64,000 bases of DNA from Mesorhizobium waimense (GTDB lineage Bacteria > Pseudomonadota > Alphaproteobacteria > Rhizobiales > Rhizobiaceae), in contig NZ_QZWZ01000005.1 of NCBI RefSeq assembly GCF_003601975.1, positions 62,001 through 126,000 of the forward strand. Direction: 5' to 3'. Below the pieces are notes generated by a model. The model searched no databases and was not told the origin of the DNA. It worked only from the letters and a program-made list of their open reading frames with translations. The translations under genes and the position numbers were made by a program. Of this stretch, positions 45,633 through 54,349 are shown piece by piece (the first letter of the stretch is position 1; each line of letters starts with the position of its first letter).

Positions 45633-46436
45633 TCATTCACTGGCGGAGCGGATAGGGTTGCCCTGCAGGTACTGCGCATAGGGCGCCTGGACCAGCCAGC
45701 CGGCATCGACCGGCAAGGTCACGCCGGTGATCGACGCAGCGCGCTCCGAACACAGGAACAGGGCAGCCTCCGCCACGTCGCGCGGATCAACGAAGCGGCG
45801 CAGCGCCGTGGTTGCCTTGATGGCGTCAGGGTTGCGCTCGCCGCTGGCGATCTTGGCCTTCAGCCCGTCCGAAAGCGTATAGCCGGGCGCAACCGCGTTC
45901 ACCCGCACCCCTTGCGGCCCGAGTTCGGCGGCAAGAATCTGCGTCAGCGCCAGCACCGCATGCTTGCCGGGCGTATAGGCCGGAAGCGAAAGCGGCGCGA
46001 ACGACGCAAGCGAGCCGACATTCAAGATGGCGCCCCGTCCGGCGGCCGACATCAGCCTGCCGAACACCTGGCAGCCGAGGAGTGTGCCGCGATAGTTCAC
46101 GCGCCACATCTTCTCATCCTCGTCCAGGCCCTGGTCGAGGACACGCTTGCCGCTCTGCAGCATGCCGGCGCAGTTGACGACGACATGCGGCACGCCGAAC
46201 GCTTCTTCTACCGACCGTGCCAGCGCTTCGACCGATGCGGCATCACCGACATCCGTTTCGAAAAAGCGGGCGGCGGGAGCGCCGGCGGCTTGGCAAGCAG
46301 CCGCGACGGCATTGCCCCGCGCCGCATCGCGCCCCGACACGGCGACACGGAACCCGTCCTCGGCAAAGCGCAAGGCAATTGCATGGCCGATACCGGAGGT
46401 GCCACCGATCACGACGGCCGTTTGCGCCTCAGCCAT
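45633..46436 (-). CDS. SDR-family oxidoreductase
   Basis: This 267-residue classical SDR has VIGGTSGIGHAIALRFAEDG (about 9-28), VVNCAGMLQSGKRVL, NVGSLASFAPLSLPAYTPGK with Ser, Tyr and Lys, VNAVAPGYTLSDGL, and ITGVTLPVDAGWLVQAPYAQ at the end. It overlaps the shikimate-dehydrogenase-like gene by 8 bases. It probably oxidises a sugar acid or polyol. Substrate unknown. Confidence 0.89.
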   Translation of the reverse strand: MAEAQTAVVIGGTSGIGHAIALRFAEDGFRVAVSGRDAARGNAVAAACQAAGAPAARFFETDVGDAASVEALARSVEEAFGVPHVVVNCAGMLQSGKRVLDQGLDEDEKMWRVNYRGTLLGCQVFGRLMSAAGRGAILNVGSLASFAPLSLPAYTPGKHAVLALTQILAAELGPQGVRVNAVAPGYTLSDGLKAKIASGERNPDAIKATTALRRFVDPRDVAEAALFLCSERAASITGVTLPVDAGWLVQAPYAQYLQGNPIRSASE

Positions 46437-47250
46437 TGCCGCGGTCCTTGCGCTCGATGTCGAAGAATTCCGACATGCCGCGGACCTGGAAATCCATCAT
46501 CGGGCGCCCCGGCTGGATACGGCAGCCTCTTTCGCGCCCGGCGCGAAGCAAGGCCGTCTCGGCCGGTTCCATGATGATGTCCACGACCGTCATGTCCGGC
46601 GTCAGCTTGCTTACATCCAGCGGCAGTGGATCGCCGCCGTGCATACCGACTGGCGTCGCGTTGATCGCCATATGCATGCCCGAGGGGTCGGCAGCGCCGA
46701 CCTGGATACGGCATTTTGGAAACGCCTTGGCTACCAGCACCGCCAGCTTCCCAGCGCGGTCGGCATCGATGTCCGCCAGGCGGATCTCCTCGGCACCGGC
46801 TTCGGCAAGGCAGTAGGCCAATGAGGCTCCGGCACCCCCTGCCCCGACCTGCAGGATGCGCCGGCCCGCGATCTGATGGCCACCAGCCTTCAATCCGTCG
46901 ATGAAACCGACGCCGTCGAAATTGTCGGCATACCAGCTGCCGTCCGCCTGGCGGCGCACCGAATTGGCGCTCTGCACGCGTGCTGCCCGATCATGCGCGG
47001 CGGCACATTTGTGATAGACCGCCGTCTTGTAGGGCACCGAAATGATCACGCCGCGGATGTTTTCGGCGGCGGTGATGCCTGCCCAGAATGTCTCGAAATC
47101 CTCAGGACGGCAGCTCAACGGCACCATCAGGCTGTCGAGGCCTTTCTGTTCGAAGATCTCGTTGAACATTCCGGGACTTTTCGCATGACCCACAGGGTGG
47201 GCGAGCATCACGAAAACATCCGCCTTGCCGGTTCCGCGCATCGTATTCAT
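46429..47250 (-). CDS. shikimate/quinate dehydrogenase-family protein
   Basis: This 273-residue protein has both AroE domains: MLAHPVGHAKSPGMFNEIF (about 15-33) binds substrate, ISVPYKTAVYHKC has the catalytic Lys, and QVGAGGAGASLAYCLAEAGA binds NAD(P). ATP/NADP determinants are unclear. Substitutions such as AHPVGHAKSP (IGxPIxHSxSP in AroE) and a fully catabolic setting suggest a quinate- or other hydroxyacid-specific paralogue rather than the biosynthetic enzyme. The ATG at 47250 overlaps the end of the upstream pseudogene (ATGA). Confidence 0.88.
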   Translation of the reverse strand: MNTMRGTGKADVFVMLAHPVGHAKSPGMFNEIFEQKGLDSLMVPLSCRPEDFETFWAGITAAENIRGVIISVPYKTAVYHKCAAAHDRAARVQSANSVRRQADGSWYADNFDGVGFIDGLKAGGHQIAGRRILQVGAGGAGASLAYCLAEAGAEEIRLADIDADRAGKLAVLVAKAFPKCRIQVGAADPSGMHMAINATPVGMHGGDPLPLDVSKLTPDMTVVDIIMEPAETALLRAGRERGCRIQPGRPMMDFQVRGMSEFFDIERKDRGNG

Positions 47251-47939
47251 ACCCTTTCGTTTGACAATTCGTGGCCGCTCTGCGCTTCCAGCGCCCGGAC
47301 CAGGGAGGAATGGTCCGCATCCGCCCCGCCCTCTCGTGCCGAGCAGGCGTTCATCAGTTCCTGCGCCGTGGCCGTGTTTGGCAGCGAGACGCCGAGGGCG
47401 CGTGCGATTTCCATAGCCAGGCCCAGATCCCTTCTGGTGCAGGCGAATGCGAAAGCCGGGCGCGAAGCTGCGCGAAATCATGCGCTCGCCATGCACTTCG
47501 AGCACGCGCGAGGACGCGAACCCGCCCATCAGCGCTGTCCGCACCTGACGGTGAGGCTGGCCGCCTTGGCGCCGACCTCGCCTCCGGAAACCGGAGCGTC
47601 GAGATAGCCGGCGCCGGCCTCGCGAAGCTTCGCCGCGAACCGCTCGGTGGCGATCGGGCTGATCGAGCTCATGTCGATGACTAAAGTGCCGGCAGATATC
47701 CCTTCGGCGACGCCATCCTTGCCGAACAGCACGCGTTCGACATCAGGCGTATCGGGCAGCATGGTGATGACGACCTCGGATCGCCGCGCCACCTCCGCCG
47801 CCGACCCGACCACGGCGGCCTCGAGATCCGCCGGCAGGGGCGACCGGTTGAGAACGGTGACGATCTCGTGCCCCGCGGCAGCCAGATGGCGAGCCATCGG
47901 GGCACCCATCACGCCCAGCCCGATAAAGCCGACCCTCAT
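47247..47939 (-). pseudogene. 3-hydroxyisobutyrate/tartronate-semialdehyde reductase-type gene, deleted and frameshifted
   Basis: From ATG 47939 the frame reads MRVGFIGLGVMGAPMARHLA, the typical NAD-binding start, through DAPVSGGEVGAKAASLTV, then stops at 47529. In another frame from 47544 the family C-terminus resumes: VRTALMGGFASSRVLEVHGE and FRIRLHQK. A further +1 shift (an extra G after HQK, near 47435) is needed to read DLGLAMEIARALGVSLPNTA and continue to a TGA at 47247. About 70 residues between the two parts are missing, including the helix with the catalytic Lys. The gene is therefore non-functional as it stands. Its end overlaps the next gene as it would in an intact operon. Confidence 0.9.
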
Positions 47940-47990
47940 GCACCACCTTTTTGTCACACGGCCTGCAAGATCAGTTGCGGCTCGATATAG

Positions 47991-48011
47991 GTATGATATA
48001 TGACATCATAC
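47991..48011. promoter_or_regulatory. palindromic operator, probable GntR(FCD) site
   Basis: GTATGAT (47991-47997) and ATCATAC (48005-48011) are perfect inverted arms with spacer ATATGAC. It lies in the 107-base divergent region between the pseudogene (-) and the aldolase gene (+). GTAT...ATAC arms are common for FadR-type GntR regulators, and one such gene is at 44409-45197. It overlaps possible TATGAT/TATAAT-like -10 boxes, fitting repression of both directions. Confidence 0.6.
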
Positions 48012-48046
48012 AAATTTCAATCCATGTTTTGCCGGAGTCTGACGAA

Positions 48047-48811
48047 ATGCAGGAGCGCCCCAATCTTCTGAAAGCCGCCGTGGCTGACGGACGGCCGCAT
48101 ATCGGCGTCTGGTGTTCGCTGGCGTCCGCCCTGACAACGGAAGTCGTGGCGGGCTCAGGCGCTGGTTGGCTGCTGATCGACGGCGAGCACAGCCCCAACG
48201 ATTTGCGCAGTGTGATGGCGCAGTTGCAAGTGCTTGGCGGTTTTGCCTGCGAAGGTGTCGTGCGCCTGCCGTCGGACGACCCGAACCTGATCAAGCAGGC
48301 AATGGATATCGGCGCCCGCAGCCTGATGATCCCCAATGTGCGCTCGGCGGGCCAGGCCCACACCATCGTCGCCGCGATGAGCTATGCACCGCTCGGCTTC
48401 CGCGGCTTCTCAGTCGGCCATCGTGCCAATGCCTTCGGCCGCATTGCAGGCTATCATGCCAATGCCCGCAAGCAGCAGTTGCTGGCCGTGCAGATCGAAT
48501 GCGAAACCGGCGTTGCCAATGCAGCGGAGATCGCGGCAGTGGACGGCGTCGACGTCCTCTTCGTCGGTCCCGGCGACCTGTCGACCAATATGGGCGCCAT
48601 GGGCAATCCGGGCGCTGACCATGTACAGCAAGCAATTTCGTCGGTGCGGCAGGCAGCTGCCAGGGCCGGCAAGGCAAGCGGCATCCTGGCGCCCGCGAAG
48701 GCCGATGCCGACCGCTATATTGCGGATGGCTTCACCATGGTCGCGGTCGGTTCGGATCTCGGCCTTCTGGCGCGCGGCTCCGACGCCTTGATTGCTTCCT
48801 TCAATCGCTGA
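48047..48811 (+). CDS. HpcH/HpaI-family aldolase
   Basis: This 254-residue class II pyruvate aldolase has VWCSLASALTTEVVAGSGAG (about 19-38), LLIDGEHSPNDLRSV with the catalytic His, VVRLPSDD, and LMIPNVRSAGQAH. Metal ligands are Glu in QIECETGVANAAEI and Asp in LFVGPGDLSTNMG. The family cleaves 4-hydroxy-2-oxoacids such as HKHD or 2-keto-3-deoxy-rhamnonate to pyruvate or an analogue plus an aldehyde. ATG 48047 matches the family start; an upstream start would run through the operator. It is followed after 14 bases by the FAD oxidoreductase gene. Confidence 0.92.
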   Translation: MQERPNLLKAAVADGRPHIGVWCSLASALTTEVVAGSGAGWLLIDGEHSPNDLRSVMAQLQVLGGFACEGVVRLPSDDPNLIKQAMDIGARSLMIPNVRSAGQAHTIVAAMSYAPLGFRGFSVGHRANAFGRIAGYHANARKQQLLAVQIECETGVANAAEIAAVDGVDVLFVGPGDLSTNMGAMGNPGADHVQQAISSVRQAAARAGKASGILAPAKADADRYIADGFTMVAVGSDLGLLARGSDALIASFNR

Positions 48812-48825
48812 CGAAAGACCGAGCC

Positions 48826-50043
48826 ATGGCCATTCCGCCCTACAAGGCCCCTGCCAGCACCGGCTACGACATCGTCATCGTCGGTGGCGCGGCGGTCGGG
48901 TCGTCGATCGCCTATTGGCTGAGCCAAGCGCTCGGCGCCAGCGCATCGATCCTGGTGGTCGAGCGCGACAGCAGCTACGAGTTCTCCTCCACGGCGCTGT
49001 CCACCAGCGCGATCCGCCAGCAATATTCGAACCCGATCAACGTCAAGATCAGCCAGTTCGGCATCGAGATCATCCGCGGCTTTGCCGAGCGGATGGCGCC
49101 CTACTTCAAGGGCGAACCGGCGCCCAACCTCGGCTTCCGCGAACATGGCTATCTCTATTGCTGCTCACCCGAGGGCGTGGAAGCGGCTCGCGCCCGCGTC
49201 GACCTGCAGCGCAGCCTCGGCGCTCATACTCTGTTCCTCGAACCGGGCCTGCTGAAGGACCGCTTCCCCTGGCTCAATGTCGAGGATCTCGGTGGCGGCG
49301 CCTGGGGATCGCGCGACGAAGGCTGGTTCGATTCGATGGGGCTGCTCAACGGCTTCCGCCGCGCGGCGCGTGCCGCGGGCGTGGAGTACATCGACAACGC
49401 CGTGACCGGACTGGACGTCGCGGGCGGAAAGGTGATCGCGGCAAGGCTGGCGACCGGCCAGACAGTCTCATGCGGAACGCTGGTCAATGCAGTCGGTCCG
49501 CGTGCCCAGCAAGTGGCCGCGATGGCAGGGCTTTCGATCCCGGTTGCGCCTTACAAGCGATACAGTTTCGTCTTTTCGAGCGCCACGCCGATCCCCGGCC
49601 GGATGCCAAACGTGATCGACCTCTCGGGCACGTTCGTGCGGCCGGAAGGGGAGCTTTTCCTGACCGGCAATACGCCGCTCGACGATGGCCCGGCGGACTA
49701 CGACGACTTCGAGATGCATCATGAGGAGTTCGAAGAGCGGATCTGGCCTGCCCTTTGGCATCGCATTCCTGCGTTCGATGCCTTGAAGGTCCAGACAAGC
49801 TGGACCGGCCACTATGAATATAACATGCTGGACCACAACGGCATCGTCGGCTTCCATCCGGAGGTGACGAACTTCATGTTCGCCAATGGTTTCTCCGGGC
49901 ATGGACTGCAGCAATCGCCGGCCGTCGGTCGCGCGGTATCCGAACTGATCGTCCACGGCGCCTTCCAGACGCTCGATCTGTCGCCCTTCGGCTATGAAAG
50001 GATCCCGCGCAACGAGCCGTTCCTCGAGGAAGCGGTGATCTGA
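48826..50043 (+). CDS. FAD-dependent oxidoreductase, DAO/FOXRED1-like (paralogue of 27150-28355)
   Basis: This 405-residue protein has YDIVIVGGAAVGSSIAYWLS (about 14-33), the LSTSAIRQQYSNPINVKISQ segment, and the C-terminal WTGHYEYNMLDHNGIVG and FANGFSGHGLQQSPA. It shares the tail GAFQTLDLSPFGYERI, NEPFLEEAVI with the protein at 27150-28355, so the two are paralogues with probably related substrates. It probably oxidises an amine or amino acid to an imine, which RidA in the same locus could hydrolyse. Convergent with doeB after a 96-base gap. Confidence 0.9.
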   Translation: MAIPPYKAPASTGYDIVIVGGAAVGSSIAYWLSQALGASASILVVERDSSYEFSSTALSTSAIRQQYSNPINVKISQFGIEIIRGFAERMAPYFKGEPAPNLGFREHGYLYCCSPEGVEAARARVDLQRSLGAHTLFLEPGLLKDRFPWLNVEDLGGGAWGSRDEGWFDSMGLLNGFRRAARAAGVEYIDNAVTGLDVAGGKVIAARLATGQTVSCGTLVNAVGPRAQQVAAMAGLSIPVAPYKRYSFVFSSATPIPGRMPNVIDLSGTFVRPEGELFLTGNTPLDDGPADYDDFEMHHEEFEERIWPALWHRIPAFDALKVQTSWTGHYEYNMLDHNGIVGFHPEVTNFMFANGFSGHGLQQSPAVGRAVSELIVHGAFQTLDLSPFGYERIPRNEPFLEEAVI

Positions 50044-50139
50044 ATTTCCGAAGGCGCTGGCGCTTCAGCGAAAGATCCGTGTGCCTTTTGACGCGCATGC
50101 GACGATTGCCCGGCCATGACAAGCTTTCATCGGAAATCA

Positions 50140-51141
50140 TCAAGCAACCAGCACGGCCACGACGGCGGCACAATCGCCGGCCTTGACCAAGCCAGGAAAA
50201 TGCCGCGCCGCCAGCAGGCCCGACATCCTGGCCCTGATCTCGTGCGGCGCGACACCGGTACGGCCGACGGAATGGATGCGTGCCAGCACCTGCCCCTCCT
50301 CCACCTTCTCGCCGAGGTCGACCATCGTCTCGATCATGCCGTCGTCCTCGGCGAAGGAGAAGCAATCGCCTGACGGCATGTCGAGCCATTGGGTTCGAGT
50401 CTTCTCGACAGCACCAGCAACTATGCCGGCATGGCGCAGCAAATTGAGCACACCGCGCCGGGCGATCCGCACCGTCTCGGCGCGGGACGTCCCGCCGCCA
50501 CCGAGCTCGGTGGTGATGAACAGCTTGCCCATCTCCTCGGCGGCGGTGTCGAACATGCCGACAGCGTCGATCTCCAGCATCTTCATCGACCATGGCGCAG
50601 AGAACGCTTCAACTGCCGCAAAACCTTTCGCCTCCAGCACCTTGTCGGGGCGGATATGGGCGGCGCAGAACGGCACGAAGTCGAGCGTCCTGCCACCGGA
50701 ATGGAAATCGAGCGCGATGTCGGTGCGAGGCAGCAGTTCGCGCTGGAAATAGTCGGCGATCTTCTCGGTCACGGTGCCATCGGGGCGACCGGGAAAGCTG
50801 CGGTTGAGGTTGCCCTTGTCGATCGGCGAGGTGCGGGAGCCGGCGCGGAAGGCCGGATAGTTCATCGCCGGCACGATGATCACCGTGCCGCTGACCTCCT
50901 TCGGGTCGAGCGTCCTGGCCAGCTCGTAGAGCGCCAGCGGTCCCTCATATTCGTCGCCGTGATTGCCGCCAGTAAGCAGCGCTGTCGGTCCCTTGCCGTT
51001 GCGGATGACGCAGATGGGGATCATCACCGATCCCCAGGCGGAATCGTCACGGCTGTAGGGCAGGCGCAGGAAGCCGTGCTGGACGCCGTCCTTGTCGAAA
51101 TCGACTGTCGGCGCGATCGGTGACGGACGAAGAGCTGACAT
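50140..51141 (-). CDS. doeB: N-alpha-acetyl-L-2,4-diaminobutyrate deacetylase (DoeB/EutE)
   Basis: This 333-residue protein of the succinylglutamate desuccinylase/aspartoacylase superfamily has Zn ligands in GGNHGDEYEG (His and Glu, about 59-68) and DFHSGG. It removes acetate from N-alpha-acetyl-diaminobutyrate, the product of ectoine hydrolase, giving L-2,4-diaminobutyrate. The exact role rests on context: doeA lies 5 bases upstream and the full ehu/eut/doe set surrounds it. ATG 51141 is the family start. Confidence 0.94.
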   Translation of the reverse strand: MSALRPSPIAPTVDFDKDGVQHGFLRLPYSRDDSAWGSVMIPICVIRNGKGPTALLTGGNHGDEYEGPLALYELARTLDPKEVSGTVIIVPAMNYPAFRAGSRTSPIDKGNLNRSFPGRPDGTVTEKIADYFQRELLPRTDIALDFHSGGRTLDFVPFCAAHIRPDKVLEAKGFAAVEAFSAPWSMKMLEIDAVGMFDTAAEEMGKLFITTELGGGGTSRAETVRIARRGVLNLLRHAGIVAGAVEKTRTQWLDMPSGDCFSFAEDDGMIETMVDLGEKVEEGQVLARIHSVGRTGVAPHEIRARMSGLLAARHFPGLVKAGDCAAVVAVLVA

Positions 51142-51146
51142 CGGGC

Positions 51147-52325
51147 TCAACCCTTCACCACGAGCTTGCGCGGCACGTTGGCCAGGCACTCGACACCGGT
51201 CTCGGTGATCAGGATGGATTCGGTAATCTCGAGGCCCATCGTTTCCAGCCACAGGCCGGTCATGAAATGGAAGGTCATGCCGGGCTTGAGCTCGGTGCGA
51301 TCGCCGGGGCGCAGGCTCATGGTTCGCTCACCCCAATCCGGTGGATAGGACAGGCCGATCGGATAGCCGGTGCGGTTGTCCTTGACGATGCCGTACCTTT
51401 TCAACACGGCGAAGAAGGCGTTGGCGATGTCCTCGCAAGTGTTGCCGGGCTTGGCGGCGGCAAGGCCCGCCTCCATGCCTTCCAGCGTCGCCTTTTCGGC
51501 ATCGAGGAATTCTTGCGTCGGCTTGCCGAGGAAGACGGTGCGCGATAGCGGGCAGTGGTACCGATTATAGCAGCCGGCAATCTCGAAGAAGGTGCCCTCG
51601 CCCGACTTCATTGGCTTGTCGTCCCAGGTCAGATGCGGCGCCGAGGCATCGGCACCCGATGGCAGCAGCGGCACGATCGCCGGATAGTCGCCACCGATCC
51701 CGTCGACGCCACGCGTGCCGGCATCGTAGATCTCGGCGACGAGATCGCATTTGCGCATGCCGACCTCGATCTTGTCGACGATGCGCTGGTGCATGGCTTC
51801 GACAATGCGGGCGGCCTTTCGCATATAGTCGATCTCAGTCGGGCTCTTCACCGCGCGCTGCCAGTTGACCAGTGCCGTGGCGTCGACGAAACGGGCATTT
51901 GGCAAGTGTTTCTGCAGCGAGGCGAAGGCCGCCGCCGAGAACCAGTAATTGTCCATCTCGACGCCGATTCTGAGCTTGCCCCAGCCCCGCTCGGTCAGCA
52001 CGCTGGAGAGAAAATCCATCGGATGGCGCTCGGTCGACTGCACGTAATGGTCGGCATAACCGACGATGTTGTCGTGCGCGAGATAGGCGGTCCGCTTGGC
52101 GCCGTTGGCGTCCTGGCCGCGGCCATACCAGACCGGCTCGCCCGACGGCGGCACGATGACCGCCTGGTGCACGTAGAAGGACCAACCATCATAACCGGTC
52201 AGCCAGGCCATGTTCGAAGGGTCGCTGACGATCAGCAGATCGACGCCCTTGGCTTCCATGGCCTTCCGGGTCTTGGCGAGGCGCTCCGCATATTCGCCGC
52301 GCGAGAATTTCAAGGTAGGCTGCAT
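51147..52325 (-). CDS. doeA: ectoine hydrolase (DoeA/EutD), M24 family
   Basis: This 392-residue protein has a creatinase-type N-terminal domain (FSRGEYAERLAKTRKAME, SNMAWLTGYDGWSFYVHQAV) and a pita-bread M24 domain (IVEAMHQRIVDKIEVGMRKC, GTFFEIAGCYNRYHCPLSRT, GLSYPPDWGE). It opens the ectoine ring to N-alpha-acetyl-diaminobutyrate. In DoeA the metal sites of M24 peptidases are partly replaced; here GDYPAIVPLLPSGADASAPH is consistent with that. ATG 52325 is chosen; 13 codons of open frame precede it. It is 38 bases after the eutC stop. Confidence 0.95.
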   Translation of the reverse strand: MQPTLKFSRGEYAERLAKTRKAMEAKGVDLLIVSDPSNMAWLTGYDGWSFYVHQAVIVPPSGEPVWYGRGQDANGAKRTAYLAHDNIVGYADHYVQSTERHPMDFLSSVLTERGWGKLRIGVEMDNYWFSAAAFASLQKHLPNARFVDATALVNWQRAVKSPTEIDYMRKAARIVEAMHQRIVDKIEVGMRKCDLVAEIYDAGTRGVDGIGGDYPAIVPLLPSGADASAPHLTWDDKPMKSGEGTFFEIAGCYNRYHCPLSRTVFLGKPTQEFLDAEKATLEGMEAGLAAAKPGNTCEDIANAFFAVLKRYGIVKDNRTGYPIGLSYPPDWGERTMSLRPGDRTELKPGMTFHFMTGLWLETMGLEITESILITETGVECLANVPRKLVVKG

Positions 52326-52363
52326 TGTTCTTGTTCCTCGTTTGTTGGGCCTCGCGGCCAGCA

Positions 52364-53356
52364 TCAGCTTTCGAAAATAGTACCGGCGTTGGCCGCCCGC
52401 GCCCGGTCGCGAGCCAGCGTGGCGATCGCCGTGTCCTGCACGCCGGTGCCGGTGAGGTCGGCGATGGTGATGTCGCTCTCCGAACGCCGCCCGTGCTTCT
52501 CGCCGGCGATGATCTGACCGAGTTCCGTGACGTCGGCGTCTTCAGCCATCACGCCGGTGGCGATGGCATGGTGTAATTCGCCCAGACGCCGCGTCTGCTT
52601 GGCGCTGTCGGCGACATAGAGATCGGCCATGCGCAGGATCGCCGGCGCGATCTCGTTCTTGTGCTCGGCATCCGAGCCCATCGCGGTGATGTGCTGGCCG
52701 GCCACAATGAAGCCGGCCCTGATCAGCGGCTCGGTCGACGGCGTAGTGGTGACAATGATGTCGGCGCCGGCCGCCGCCTTTGCCGCATCGGACTCGGCGC
52801 GCACCATGATGCCCAGCTTCTTGCGCAGGTTGGCCGCGGTGGCTTCCGCCTTGGCGGCATCACGCGCCCAGATGCGGGCTTCTTCGATGGGTCGCACCAG
52901 TTTCAGTGCCTGGAGCTGCAACCCGGCCTGGACACCGGCACCGAAGATTGCGGCAACGGAGGAATCCTGTCGCGACAGATGCTTTGCCGCGACCGCGCCG
53001 GCTGCGGCAGTGCGAATGTCGGTGAGATAGCCATTGTCGAGCAGCAGCGCCTCCACCAGTCCTGTCTTTGCCGACAGCAGCACCATCATGCCGTTGACGC
53101 TGGGCAGGCCGAGCTTCGGGTTGTCGAAGAAGCCGGGGCTGATCTTGATGGCGAAGCCGTCGATACCCGGCACATAAGCGGTCTTGACGTCGACCTCGCC
53201 GCGATGCTCGGGGATGTCGAGGCGCAGGATCGGCGGCATTGCCACCGGCAAGGTGGCAAGCGCGCGAAAGGCGTTCTCGACGCAGGCGACCGCATCGAGA
53301 TCGAGCTTCACGATGTTGCGCAGGTCGGCTTCGGTGAGGATGGTCATACGGCTCAT
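52364..53356 (-). CDS. eutC: ornithine-cyclodeaminase-family protein EutC
   Basis: This 330-residue protein of the OCD/mu-crystallin family has KISPGFFDNPKLGLPSVNGM (about 73-92), TDIRTAAAGAVAAKHL, IFGAGVQAGLQLQAL for NAD binding, and ITAMGSDAEHKNEI. With EutA and EutB it converts hydroxyectoine-derived intermediates into the ectoine route. It overlaps eutB by 4 bases (ATGA), so the pair is translationally coupled. Role assigned by order within the ehu/eut cluster. Confidence 0.93.
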   Translation of the reverse strand: MSRMTILTEADLRNIVKLDLDAVACVENAFRALATLPVAMPPILRLDIPEHRGEVDVKTAYVPGIDGFAIKISPGFFDNPKLGLPSVNGMMVLLSAKTGLVEALLLDNGYLTDIRTAAAGAVAAKHLSRQDSSVAAIFGAGVQAGLQLQALKLVRPIEEARIWARDAAKAEATAANLRKKLGIMVRAESDAAKAAAGADIIVTTTPSTEPLIRAGFIVAGQHITAMGSDAEHKNEIAPAILRMADLYVADSAKQTRRLGELHHAIATGVMAEDADVTELGQIIAGEKHGRRSESDITIADLTGTGVQDTAIATLARDRARAANAGTIFES

Positions 53357-54345
53357 GCGGCGCGCTCCACTGTTGATGGCGCCTTACCGCAGACGATCCT
53401 CCGGTGCAGCGTCATGTCGATGTTACGGCCGGAGAGGATGGCCACCGTTGGTCCGTCTACCCTGACCTTCCCCGCCAGAAGCGCCGCTATGCCGACCGAA
53501 CCGGCGCCCTCGACAATCTCGCGTTCCTGCTCATAGGCGTGCCGGATGCCGGCGGCGATCTCATCCTCGCTGAGCAGCACGACATCGTCGAGCAGGTCGC
53601 GGCACATGGCAAAGGTCAGCCGGTTGTCGAGACCGATGCCGCCGCCGAGCGAATCCGCCAGTGTCGACAATTCCTCGACCAGCACCGGGCGGGCGGCATC
53701 AAGGCTCGCCTTCATCGCCGCCCCCCGCGCCATCGAAACGCCGATGACCTTTGTCCTCGGGCTGACGCCCTTGACGGCCGCCGCAACGCCCGAGGCCAGC
53801 CCACCGCCGGACAGCGGCACCAGCACAGCGGCGGCGTCCGGAACCTGCTCGATGATCTCCAGTCCGAGCGTCCCCTGCCCGGCGATGATGTCAGGATGAT
53901 CGAAAGGCGGCAGCATCACCAGGCCTTCCTCCGCGACCAGCCGGTCGACCTCCTGCTGCGCGTCGTCCTGGCTGTTGCCGACAATGCGGATCTCGGCATC
54001 GAGGCGGCGAATCTCGTCGAGCTTGTTTTGGGGCACCAGCCGCGACATGCAGATCACCGCACGCATGCCTTCGAGCTTCGCCGCATGAGCCAACGCGCGG
54101 CCGTGATTGCCGGTCGAGGCCGCGACGACACCGCGCGCCCTGTCCTCAGGGCCTAGCGAGGCGATGGCGTTCGATGCGCCACGCAATTTGAAGGCGCCAG
54201 TGGTCTGGCGGTGTTCGAGCTTGAGGTAAACCGGCGCGCCCAAGTGCTCGGAAAGACTCAGGGAAAGTGCGGTCGCCGTTTGCTCGACCTTGCCGGCAAT
54301 GCGGTCGCGCGCTGCGCGAATATGCTGAAGCGTGACCTCTGTCAT
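53353..54345 (-). CDS. eutB: threonine-dehydratase-like PLP enzyme EutB
   Basis: This 330-residue fold-type II PLP enzyme has the lysine in TTGAFKLRGASNAI (about residue 51), STGNHGRALAHAAKLEGM and the phosphate loop SGGGLASG. It is similar to serine/threonine dehydratases and probably dehydrates a hydroxylated intermediate from hydroxyectoine. The ATG at 54345 is used; a TTG at 54357 is possible. It starts after the eutA stop and overlaps eutC. The terminal segment GPTVAILSGRNIDMTLHRRI completes the family pattern. Confidence 0.93.
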   Translation of the reverse strand: MTEVTLQHIRAARDRIAGKVEQTATALSLSLSEHLGAPVYLKLEHRQTTGAFKLRGASNAIASLGPEDRARGVVAASTGNHGRALAHAAKLEGMRAVICMSRLVPQNKLDEIRRLDAEIRIVGNSQDDAQQEVDRLVAEEGLVMLPPFDHPDIIAGQGTLGLEIIEQVPDAAAVLVPLSGGGLASGVAAAVKGVSPRTKVIGVSMARGAAMKASLDAARPVLVEELSTLADSLGGGIGLDNRLTFAMCRDLLDDVVLLSEDEIAAGIRHAYEQEREIVEGAGSVGIAALLAGKVRVDGPTVAILSGRNIDMTLHRRIVCGKAPSTVERAA

Positions 54346-54349
54346 CTTA

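Noticed and set aside
46429..47544. Long N-terminal extension of the shikimate-dehydrogenase-like protein
   Set aside because: The extension is the C-terminal remnant of the pseudogene read partly in the wrong frame, not part of the dehydrogenase.
50140..51141. Succinylglutamate desuccinylase of arginine breakdown
   Set aside because: No arginine-succinyl genes nearby; directly follows ectoine hydrolase, fitting DoeB.
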